NCBI GenBank assembly: GCA_022600215.1
Contig: JAHZKV010000039.1
Coordinates: 1-10,473 of the forward strand
Source of the DNA: a bacterium
GTDB lineage: Bacteria; Chlamydiota; Chlamydiia; Chlamydiales; 2-12-FULL-49-11
Reading direction: 5' to 3'
Length of the DNA: 10,473 bases
Made by a program: the position numbers and the translations under genes. This document shows, piece by piece, positions 1 to 6,321 of the stretch. Numbering within the stretch: position 1 is the first letter of the stretch; each line of letters starts with the position of its first letter. Under the pieces are notes generated by a model, which saw only the letters and a program-made list of their open reading frames with translations, was not told the origin of the DNA and did no database searches.

Positions 1-326
1 ATAGTAATTTCTTCCCCTATTTCCGGGGTATTAAGGGTTACTGGCAAGGCAACAAATGTTTCTCTTTGTAAATCCTTTGTGATGCTATACCCATTATCCT
101 GAATAGCAAAAGCTTCCTTTTGTGAAAATATAGGGTAGGAGATGGCATTAAATTCTAGTACTTCTGGCTGAAGTGGATAGCTTTGATGGTTTACCCCAAA
201 ATAACTTCCTATTCCCTCTAGGTTTAACTTTGGTACGGTAATAATGATCTCTGTGTCTGCTTCTGTATTACAGAAGGATAGAAGAGGAAGAGATGTTAAT
301 ATTATAATTAACCTGTTTATAGTCAT
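1..326 (-). CDS. Exported or lipoprotein-like protein of unknown function, N-terminal part only
   Basis: An uninterrupted minus-strand frame of about 108 codons starts with ATG at 326 and leaves the window at base 1. The first 19 residues (MTINRLIIILTSLPLLSFC) look like a signal peptide: Arg5, then a hydrophobic core ending at Cys19. Cys19 could be a lipidated cysteine, but Phe just before it is not usual for a lipobox, so ordinary signal-peptide cleavage is equally possible. The mature part begins NTEADTEIIITVPKLNLEG and has alternating hydrophobic residues that suggest beta strands; I recognise no family. The frame closes at a TAA (342-344) just upstream, so ATG 326 is the natural start, although no Shine-Dalgarno sequence is visible. 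It lies 110 bases downstream of the BioF-like gene and may have its own promoter. That this is a real gene is fairly certain; its function is unknown. Confidence 0.65.
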   Translation of the reverse strand, partial: MTINRLIIILTSLPLLSFCNTEADTEIIITVPKLNLEGIGSYFGVNHQSYPLQPEVLEFNAISYPIFSQKEAFAIQDNGYSITKDLQRETFVALPVTLNTPEIGEEIT

Positions 327-343
327 AATTAATTGGGTTTTTT

Positions 344-349
344 ATTATA
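344..349 (-). promoter_or_regulatory. Possible -10 element for the left-edge exported protein
   Basis: The minus strand reads TATAAT here, 17 bases before the ATG at 326, in a very AT-rich 110-base gap between two same-strand genes. No convincing -35 hexamer lies 16-18 bases further upstream. In DNA this AT-rich, a TATAAT can occur by chance, so this is only a candidate. Confidence 0.3.
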
Positions 350-436
350 ATTTCCACTATAAATATAAAATAGTAAATTTCTACAAGAGAAATAGCGCCT
401 TCCACAGGGATAAAATTTTAAGCGATTGCTAAAGAG

Positions 437-1522
437 TTAAATAGATTCACAGATAGTGTGATTCTTTTTTTCTATGTAGACCTCATAGAGTAATCCTATA
501 GACTTCTCTTCTATTAAGTAGTTGAGGTGCAACTGTAAAGAGTTATTTCTATCTGTAAAAGAGGAGGCTGGAAGCAAAAAGCCTTTGTCTACCAAGCTTT
601 TAGTAAAATGGTTTCTCTCCGTTTCGCCATCGATAGAGAAAGAAAGGAGGGGTAATTGGATTGCTAACTCCTCAGGAAAAGTGAAAAGGAGTTTTTTTTC
701 TAAGCTTTGTAGTTTTTCCCTTCTATCTTTTAGATCAGGTATAATCTCCAGCATTGCTGCAAGCATCCCTAAGTAGCAAGGAGCAAAGAAGAGGTCGACC
801 TCTTTAAAGCTATATTCCATCATGGTAGCAAGAATGTCCTTGTTACCAGAGAGTACAGATAAGGTTTTTCCAAAGGTTTTAGGGATATGAGTGATTAATA
901 GATCGATTGATTTATGGTATCGCTTATATCCAAATCCATCGAAGCCTTTTAGTCCAAACTGGTGGGTATCCTCTACAATGAGAAAAAAGTCATGCTCTTG
1001 TTTCCAGCGCTGTAAAATCGCCATATCAAGAGGTACCCCCTTGTTTGAAAGAGCGGGTAAGAATATAACAGGTGTGTGGTCAAAAGAGGTCGTTTCTAAA
1101 AGGTGCTTTAAGGAGAAGAGATCATTTTCAGAAAATAGGTGTAGATGGGAACCTTTAAAATAAGATTGTTTTTCAGGGGTAGTTAGGATCAATTGGGAAG
1201 AAAGGAAGGATCGTGGGAGCTTTTCTATGCATCCTGCTTCATATGGGAGGATGAAGCTACTTTCCATGGCCATTTTTTCGGCAAACTTCTTTTCAATGGA
1301 TTGTTTAAGGTGGATAAACTCGGAGGCTTTTTTGGAAAGTGGGGATCCTGCTCCAAAATAGGAGGCAAAAGATAGTCCATTTTTTTGTACCTCTGGATGA
1401 GAGGCAAGTAAAAGAGGGTCCTCTAAAGCAAAATTTACCGATGGTGTAAAAGGAGGATTGAAAAGCGTTCTGTTAATTCCCCTAGGATCTTGGGAGCTTT
1501 GTCGAAGTTTTGTTTTTTTCAT
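437..1522 (-). CDS. BioF-like PLP-dependent alpha-oxoamine synthase family protein, divergent active site
   Basis: The 361-residue protein follows the 8-amino-7-oxononanoate synthase pattern from end to end. A VNFALEDPLLLASHPEV segment (29-45) resembles the family's N-terminal 'NFSSNDYLGLA.HP.V', followed by FGAGSP (56-61), VEDTHQFGLKG (183-193), TFGKTLSVLSG (216-226) with probable PLP lysine Lys219, and a C-terminal LQLHLNYLIEEKSI. BioF enzymes condense an acyl thioester with an amino acid. Two key positions look changed: the Asp that contacts the PLP ring nitrogen aligns with Glu184 (EDTH for DDAH), and the histidine that stacks on PLP, normally in a 'D.LSHAS' segment, falls in TTPEKQS (114-120). 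The reaction may therefore differ from BioF, and no other biotin gene is nearby. It starts at ATG 1522, eight bases after the preceding stop, with a weak AGGG upstream. Chlamydia genomes also carry a stand-alone BioF-like protein. Fold assignment is strong, substrate unknown. Confidence 0.8.
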   Translation of the reverse strand: MKKTKLRQSSQDPRGINRTLFNPPFTPSVNFALEDPLLLASHPEVQKNGLSFASYFGAGSPLSKKASEFIHLKQSIEKKFAEKMAMESSFILPYEAGCIEKLPRSFLSSQLILTTPEKQSYFKGSHLHLFSENDLFSLKHLLETTSFDHTPVIFLPALSNKGVPLDMAILQRWKQEHDFFLIVEDTHQFGLKGFDGFGYKRYHKSIDLLITHIPKTFGKTLSVLSGNKDILATMMEYSFKEVDLFFAPCYLGMLAAMLEIIPDLKDRREKLQSLEKKLLFTFPEELAIQLPLLSFSIDGETERNHFTKSLVDKGFLLPASSFTDRNNSLQLHLNYLIEEKSIGLLYEVYIEKKNHTICESI

Positions 1523-1530
1523 GAGCCCTG

Positions 1531-2082
1531 TTATTTAAAAATGAGTGGATAATCCTTTGTTTCAAGTTTATCTCCAGATGCATATCCCTTTTTAAGCAGA
1601 AAGCTACTTTCTTTGTCTGCTTCTTTTGGAAGAAATCTGGCTCTTGCGTTTCCGTAGACCACCATCATACCTGCATCGGTAAGCTCTGGCGTTGCTTCTT
1701 TGGTAAAAAAGGTAACAGATCCGTCTTCATAGGATAAAAACATTCCAATAAAAACTTCATCAATGGAAAGATCTTCTAGAGGGAATGTTGCTGGTGGAGA
1801 AATATTTTTGGAAAATACGAGTCGAATGGGTTTTTTTTCTAGAATTTCGAAGAGGAGCTTGCCAAGGTCCCTTTTAGTAAGAATTTTTTTGGTAAGGGGA
1901 CAGTTTTGAAAAGAATCTCTGGTGTTTCCACTATGCTTTAAGATGGCTACTTCTTCTTCTGAGAGGAATTCTGCGAAGGTAACGGTGCCAGTCTTGGTGA
2001 TCTCAGTAAGATCTTTTGCAGATATTTCATATCCCATAGGTCGATGCTTTCCAAAAAAAAGTAATACAATCCATTTTAGCAA
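1531..2082 (-). CDS. Conserved-looking protein of unknown function; start uncertain
   Basis: I do not recognise a family. The product is acidic to neutral and probably cytosolic, with a segment GTVTFAEFLSEEEVAIL (residues 32-48) recalling the N-terminal region of 2-oxoglutarate oxygenases. However, the HxD iron-binding motif of those enzymes is absent. The C-terminal half (ELTDAGMMVVYGNARARF, then LKKGYASGD) looks beta-rich. The first in-frame start is TTG at 2082 (183 residues). ATG at 2037 gives 168 residues and omits a short hydrophobic stretch. Neither has a good ribosome-binding site. An out-of-frame ATG at 2092, only eight bases after the aminotransferase stop, would join this frame if one T were lost from the run of eight (plus-strand A's, 2053-2060). 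The gene lies inside the tight minus-strand operon between the DapL-like and BioF-like genes, so its role is probably metabolic, but this is inference. Confidence 0.7.
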   Translation of the reverse strand: MLKWIVLLFFGKHRPMGYEISAKDLTEITKTGTVTFAEFLSEEEVAILKHSGNTRDSFQNCPLTKKILTKRDLGKLLFEILEKKPIRLVFSKNISPPATFPLEDLSIDEVFIGMFLSYEDGSVTFFTKEATPELTDAGMMVVYGNARARFLPKEADKESSFLLKKGYASGDKLETKDYPLIFK

Positions 2083-2100
2083 AAGTATTCATTTATAGCA

Positions 2101-3681
2101 CTAAAATTGTAGTGCTTTACAAGCTCTTAATAAAGTCTCATCTGAAATAAAACCAGATAATCGTAAATACCCCTCTTTATTAAATCCAACTCCTGGGATA
2201 GTGATAGTTTGGTGCTCTTCTAAAAGGGTGGTAAACATTTCTTTAGAAGGCCTAGGAACTTTCCAAAACAGGTAAGGAGCGTGCAGCCCACCGACTACTT
2301 CTTGCCCATGTGCTAATAAATGGTTTTTTAGTTTACTTGTTTGGGTCATATATTTTTTACAATAACCTCTTGCTACTTCAAGCCCTTCTTTAGAAAGAGC
2401 CGCCATGCCCCCTTGTTGTATGGGATAGGAAACACCATTGCTTTTTGCGGTAATAATTTTTTTGCAGCGCACATGCTCTTTTAATTCTTTTGGAGCAATA
2501 AAATAACCAAGTCTGAGTCCAGAAAATCCGAGCGTTTTAGAAAAACTTCGCATTTCAATAGCGCATGTTTTAGCTCCTTCAATTTCATAGATCGATCTTG
2601 GTGCTCCATCAAAAATAAAAGATTCGTAGGCACCATCAAATAAGATAAGAGTATCAGAGTTATTTGCGTAATCGACAAAAGCGGTCAGCTCTTTTTGGGA
2701 AAAGGCAATTCCCGTTGGGTTATTTGGAGAACATAAAATAAGGGCATCAAGTTTTTCTACAGGTGGAACAAAAGTAAAATTTTGGTCTGCTTCTATTTCT
2801 ACTACCTCCATCCCCTCTAATTCTAGAAGTGTCTTGTAAACAGGATAGGTCGGAGAGAGAAGCCCTATCTTTGCTCCTGTTTTAAACAAGGAGGTAAGCA
2901 TTCCTAAAGAATTTGCAATTCCCTCAGTTACAAAAACCTCATCGGCAGAAATTTTTTGGTTAAGGTAGATGTTGTTTGCAATTTTCTCTCGCAGTTTCCT
3001 ATTCCCTTGTTCTGCGCCATATCCAATGTGTACTTCCTCCATTTTTTCAATAGCTTTTTTGATGGCATCTCCTACAAAATTTGGAAGAGGATCACAGGTA
3101 TCTCCAATCCCTAAGTTGATCAAATCGTGTTTTTCAATTTGATCTTTTTCGAGCTTTTTTGCAATTTGCTTTTCAATCCATGGAAATAGCAATTCTTCTT
3201 CTTTTGTTTGTAGCATGATAACCTTTTGTATCCAGTTTAAATGGGGGTATATGGAGAGATATACTACCTCATAGTTGTTTTTATTTTCACCAAGAATTGC
3301 TACTGCTATTGCAATTATTTCGTCATCGATTAAAAATGGTGTTCCGCTATCTCCAAAAGTGAGGTTATCGTTGGATAAAAAAAGATCCTCTTTTGATTTG
3401 CTATGTGAAATTGCGGTAAGAGGGAGATCAGTTACTGGTTTGTTAAGCAAGAGAAGAGCAATATCGCAATAGAGGTTTTCTTGTTTGTAGTTTTGGTGGA
3501 TGATGGCCTTTCCTCTATAGCGCCCATCAAAGAGATATTTTTGCTTCTTTTGGAGTCCATGGGCAGTTGTTAGTACTATCCTTGGATGAATGAGTACCCC
3601 TGTAGCATGAAAAAAAGGAGCGTTAATAGAAGAGGTGGTAGCAAAACAAAAGGAGATGGCAACAACAAAATACAAGAGCAC
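2101..3681 (-). CDS. dapL: Trypsin-like domain fused in frame to LL-diaminopimelate aminotransferase (DapL)
   Basis: One 526-codon frame holds two proteins. Residues 1-155 have a signal-peptide-like start (LLYFVVAISFCFA) and a trypsin fold with His41 (LTTAHG), Asp73 (CDIALL), Ser112 (GDSGTP) and a closing helix HLNWIQKVI. Asp and Ser are only 39 residues apart, so part of the second barrel is missing. Residues 156-526 form a class I PLP aminotransferase of DapL type: LGIGDT (190-195), YGAEQG (221-226), CSPNNPTG (317-324), FDGAYESFIF (348-357), RSFSKTLGFSGLRLG with PLP Lys382, and SNGVSYPIQQGG. DapL makes LL-diaminopimelate from tetrahydrodipicolinate in the lysine/peptidoglycan pathway, in the cytosol. 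Met156 (ATG 3216) directly follows the protease end and has its own AAAAGG, so DapL may be made separately, about 371 residues. The outer start is GTG at 3681, without a clear ribosome-binding site, 12 bases after the ATP-grasp stop. The DapL assignment is strong; the physiological meaning of the fusion is unclear. Confidence 0.85.
   Translation of the reverse strand: MLLYFVVAISFCFATTSSINAPFFHATGVLIHPRIVLTTAHGLQKKQKYLFDGRYRGKAIIHQNYKQENLYCDIALLLLNKPVTDLPLTAISHSKSKEDLFLSNDNLTFGDSGTPFLIDDEIIAIAVAILGENKNNYEVVYLSIYPHLNWIQKVIMLQTKEEELLFPWIEKQIAKKLEKDQIEKHDLINLGIGDTCDPLPNFVGDAIKKAIEKMEEVHIGYGAEQGNRKLREKIANNIYLNQKISADEVFVTEGIANSLGMLTSLFKTGAKIGLLSPTYPVYKTLLELEGMEVVEIEADQNFTFVPPVEKLDALILCSPNNPTGIAFSQKELTAFVDYANNSDTLILFDGAYESFIFDGAPRSIYEIEGAKTCAIEMRSFSKTLGFSGLRLGYFIAPKELKEHVRCKKIITAKSNGVSYPIQQGGMAALSKEGLEVARGYCKKYMTQTSKLKNHLLAHGQEVVGGLHAPYLFWKVPRPSKEMFTTLLEEHQTITIPGVGFNKEGYLRLSGFISDETLLRACKALQF
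3214..3227 (-). promoter_or_regulatory. Internal ribosome-binding site and ATG for stand-alone DapL
   Basis: On the minus strand AAAAGG (3222-3227) is followed, after five bases, by ATG (3214-3216). This ATG codes Met156, the first residue after the natural end of the protease domain (HLNWIQKVI) and just ahead of the DapL N-terminal helix. It is a better initiation signal than anything near the GTG at 3681, which suggests DapL is translated from here, with or without the upstream domain. Confidence 0.5.
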
Positions 3682-3693
3682 AAAGGCATTATA

Positions 3694-4857
3694 TTATAAT
3701 GTTTCTTTTTCCTCTTCTTCATAATCGAGATCGTGAGAATAAGAAGAGATCATAGACTTACGATATTTGAGCTTGAGGTAGATATTATAAATGCCAATGA
3801 CCGGCTGAAAAAAGAAGGGCTTTATATCATTTTTTCGGAAGATAATATCTTTGCTCTTGAAAAGGGTTTTTAGGAATGGAAAGAAGGATCCATTTTTAAT
3901 GGCAGTTTTGGAAGCAAAAAAGATGGAGGGCATTAAAAATTGTCTTTGCTCCCCTTCTTTTGGGAATAAAGGAGTTTCTAGTTCATTAAAAAATGCTGCT
4001 GCGAGTTCCTTGTGAGGGGTAAGCAGAGTAATTCCTGAGGTGAGCCTTGGATTGCATTCTAAAATGGTGATTTGCTCCCCTTCTTCAAAAATGTCAAAAG
4101 CTAGGGATCCTGTATACCCTGTTTTTTCTGCAAACTCTTTTACGAAGGTGTAAATCTTTTGGTGGTGCACCTCTTCAAAGGAGAGGCAATAGTTTCCCCG
4201 AGTCTTGTTGGCGTTGTATTTTTGGTAATGTAGTGGATAGGTAGCATGAGCTGTTATTTTTCCCTTATGGCAGACGGTGTAGGTGCAATATTGCTCCCCT
4301 TCAAGCTTTTCTTGGACAATAACAGGGTATTTTTTTACATTTTTTGCGACTCTTTTTTTATCACGAATAAAAATGGCACCTTCAGAGCCTCTTGAATAGT
4401 TGCACTTTACGTAAAAATTCTCAAAAGGGACAGACTGGAGCTCTTCTTTGCTTTTCACTAGAATCGTCTTTGGGGAATGGAAGCCAAGGCTTTCGATAAG
4501 GTGTGCAAATTCCCATTTATTGTGAAGTGCATGTACGAGCTTATAATCTGAGGTAAAGGCTACATCGTCTGGAAATTTGTTTAAGTGCTTGGAAACTACG
4601 AGAACATCCTCCCATGCAGGGAGGAAAAAGTCTACCTTCTCTGTTTCAATGATTTGCAATATTGTTTCTATGTAACCTTTTTCATTGTCTCGAGGGCTTG
4701 GAATGGTAATATTTTTGTAAGTAGCTTTCGATGAGTAACAATAATGGAAATTATTGGTTTCTGCCACGATCACTTTGTGCCCTTCGTCGGCAAAACTGCG
4801 AATCAAATCGAGCGTCGCTGGAAATCGTCCATTAGTTATTAATATAGTCTTCAGCAT
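3694..4857 (-). CDS. ATP-grasp family carboxylate-amine/thiol ligase, substrate unknown
   Basis: The 387-residue protein begins with a Rossmann-like strand-loop-helix (ILITNGRFPATLDLIRSF, 5-22), as in carbamoyl-phosphate-synthase-type ATP-grasp enzymes. The ATP-grasp fold follows: NKWEFAHLIESLGFHSPKT (113-131), the nucleotide lysine and glycine-rich loop in VKCNYSRGSEGAIF (150-163), the hinge VQEKLEGEQY (181-190), FDIFEEG (254-260) and the magnesium-binding ILECNPRLTSG (265-275, Glu267 and Asn269). Such enzymes activate a carboxylate as acyl phosphate and join it to an amine or other nucleophile. A C-terminal extension (about 335-387) contains KDIIFRKNDIKPFF and ends in an acidic tail; I recall this arrangement from an uncharacterised bacterial ATP-grasp group. 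It starts at ATG 4857 with no Shine-Dalgarno sequence. It is the first gene of the minus-strand operon, and its stop lies in the same frame as the following protease-DapL ORF. Confidence 0.85.
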   Translation of the reverse strand: MLKTILITNGRFPATLDLIRSFADEGHKVIVAETNNFHYCYSSKATYKNITIPSPRDNEKGYIETILQIIETEKVDFFLPAWEDVLVVSKHLNKFPDDVAFTSDYKLVHALHNKWEFAHLIESLGFHSPKTILVKSKEELQSVPFENFYVKCNYSRGSEGAIFIRDKKRVAKNVKKYPVIVQEKLEGEQYCTYTVCHKGKITAHATYPLHYQKYNANKTRGNYCLSFEEVHHQKIYTFVKEFAEKTGYTGSLAFDIFEEGEQITILECNPRLTSGITLLTPHKELAAAFFNELETPLFPKEGEQRQFLMPSIFFASKTAIKNGSFFPFLKTLFKSKDIIFRKNDIKPFFFQPVIGIYNIYLKLKYRKSMISSYSHDLDYEEEEKETL

Positions 4858-4868
4858 ACTACCACATA

Positions 4869-4874
4869 ATTATA
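4869..4874 (-). promoter_or_regulatory. Candidate -10 of the ATP-grasp/DapL/BioF-like operon
   Basis: The minus strand reads TATAAT here, 11 bases before the ATG at 4857. If used, the transcript would have a leader of only about five bases, consistent with the lack of a ribosome-binding site. No clear -35 is seen. It overlaps the palindrome at 4871-4884. Confidence 0.35.
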
Positions 4875-4884
4875 TAGCTATATA
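4871..4884. promoter_or_regulatory. Perfect 14-base palindrome in the divergent promoter region
   Basis: TATATAGCTATATA is its own reverse complement and sits between the divergently transcribed ATP-grasp operon and radA, overlapping the candidate -10 of the former. It could be an operator for a dimeric regulator, or simply AT-rich promoter sequence. The remainder of 4858-4944 is AT-rich; a TACAAT at 4914-4919 could be the radA -10, without a well-placed -35. Confidence 0.3.
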
Positions 4885-4962
4885 GTTTACATTTATTAAC
4901 TTCATGTTTTATTTACAATATTTTTTCTACTCAATAAACCGTGAGTGTCTTATGATATTTCT

Positions 4963-6321
4963 ATGTCAAAAGTTCAAGAGAAATGGGTCTGCACAGAGTG
5001 CGGAAATACCCAAAGTCAGTGGTCTGGAAATTGCTCAGCATGCAAAACATGGAATACGGTGGAGAAGTTTTTAGAAGCAAAACTCCCAAAGGGTACCATG
5101 CTTCAAGGTGCTGGTGTTCAAAAACCTATTCCAATTACCCAAGTGGAGATTGGAGCAGAAGAAAGATTTAGTTGTGGTTTTCCTGAGGTGGACAAGGTTT
5201 TTGGTGGGGGAATTGTCAAAGGATCATTGACTCTAGTGGGAGGCGAACCAGGTATTGGAAAATCTACGTTGATGATCCAAATTGCTAAAAAAATTGCCGA
5301 TAGCGGAAGAAAAGTGATGTATGTCACTGGGGAGGAGTCCCTTTCTCAGGCTGCCCTTCGCGCAAAAAGGGTGGAGGCAGAGCATGACAATGTTTTGTTG
5401 TACCAAGAAACAGGCTTTTCTCGCATTTTGCAGCAAATAGAAAAGATACAGCCAGATTTTATGATTTTAGACTCCATCCAAATTTGTCATAAGGAAGAGC
5501 TTTCTGCTGCACCTGGATCAGTATCTCAGGTGAAGGAGATTGCAATTGCACTGATGAAGGTGGCGAAAGAGCTGGCAGTGACTACCCTTTGTATTGGTCA
5601 TGTAACGAAGGGCGGCGATGTTGCTGGCCCGAAGGTGTTGGAGCATATTGTGGATACCGTGCTGGAGTTTGAAGGGGATCGTGACTTAGAAATTCGTATG
5701 CTTCGCTCTAAAAAGAATCGCTTTGGAAAGAGCGATGAAATGGCTATTTTCTCGATGCAAGAAAAAGGTCTTAAAGAAGAAGAGAATCCCTCGATGATTT
5801 TTTTAGCTAAACGGTTGGCTCCACAAACAGGTAGCGTGATTGGTACAATCTTGGAGGGCTCGCGCCCTATTTTTATTGACATTGAAGCTCTGGTTGCACC
5901 ATCTGCTTACCCAACTCCTACGCGTAAAGCTTCTGGCTTTGATCCTACAAGACTTGCTATTTTACTGGCTGTGCTGGAGAAAAAAGTGGGCATGCACTTT
6001 GCGGCATATGACGTCTTTTTATCCATTGCTGGTGGAGTGAAAGTAAAAGATCCCGCCGTTGATTTGGCGCTTACCTTATCTATTGCCTCCTCTTTTACCA
6101 ATAAACCTATTGGTGCTGATTTGGTAGCAATAGGGGAGGTTGGCCTTGGAGGAGAGGTGCGCTCAGTGCATAAAATGCAAAATCGGCTGAAAGAAGTAGC
6201 AGCCCTTGGTTTTAAGCGCGTTCTTGTTCCTAAAGGTTCCCTAAAAGAAACGGAAAAATATCCAATTGAAGTTATAGAAGTGTCAACCGTAGATGAAGCT
6301 ATCCAAAAAATTCTAGTTTAG
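4963..6321 (+). CDS. radA: DNA repair protein RadA
   Basis: RadA is a RecA-like ATPase and DNA helicase that promotes branch migration in recombinational repair. Numbering from ATG 4963 (452 residues, the usual size for the family), the order is: a four-cysteine zinc finger (Cys10, Cys13, Cys24, Cys27); Walker A GEPGIGKST (94-102); a hydrophobic strand ending in Asp in MILDSIQ (Walker B); the RadA signature KNRFG (251-255); and a C-terminal Lon-protease-like domain with DVFLSIAGGVKVKDP and IGEVGLGGEVRSV. An in-frame GTG at 4945 would add six residues (MSYDIS) that RadA proteins do not need, so ATG 4963 is preferred; neither has a strong ribosome-binding site. Its TAG overlaps the stop codon of the convergent gene. 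In Chlamydia radA lies near a heme gene (hemC, from memory); here hemD is downstream beyond the two membrane-protein genes. Confidence 0.96.
   Translation: MSKVQEKWVCTECGNTQSQWSGNCSACKTWNTVEKFLEAKLPKGTMLQGAGVQKPIPITQVEIGAEERFSCGFPEVDKVFGGGIVKGSLTLVGGEPGIGKSTLMIQIAKKIADSGRKVMYVTGEESLSQAALRAKRVEAEHDNVLLYQETGFSRILQQIEKIQPDFMILDSIQICHKEELSAAPGSVSQVKEIAIALMKVAKELAVTTLCIGHVTKGGDVAGPKVLEHIVDTVLEFEGDRDLEIRMLRSKKNRFGKSDEMAIFSMQEKGLKEEENPSMIFLAKRLAPQTGSVIGTILEGSRPIFIDIEALVAPSAYPTPTRKASGFDPTRLAILLAVLEKKVGMHFAAYDVFLSIAGGVKVKDPAVDLALTLSIASSFTNKPIGADLVAIGEVGLGGEVRSVHKMQNRLKEVAALGFKRVLVPKGSLKETEKYPIEVIEVSTVDEAIQKILV

Noticed and set aside
244..432. Plus-strand 62-codon open frame
   Set aside because: Its first third is antisense to the better-supported exported protein (1-326) and the rest is AT-rich intergenic sequence; it has no ribosome-binding site or family resemblance.
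437..1522. BioF-like gene as part of a biotin operon
   Set aside because: No bioA, bioB, bioC, bioD or bioH is seen nearby and the catalytic positions differ from BioF.
1531..2082. Unknown operon protein as a 2-oxoglutarate/iron-dependent oxygenase
   Set aside because: Only the FAEFLSEEEVAIL stretch resembles that family; the HxD and distal histidine ligands are not present.
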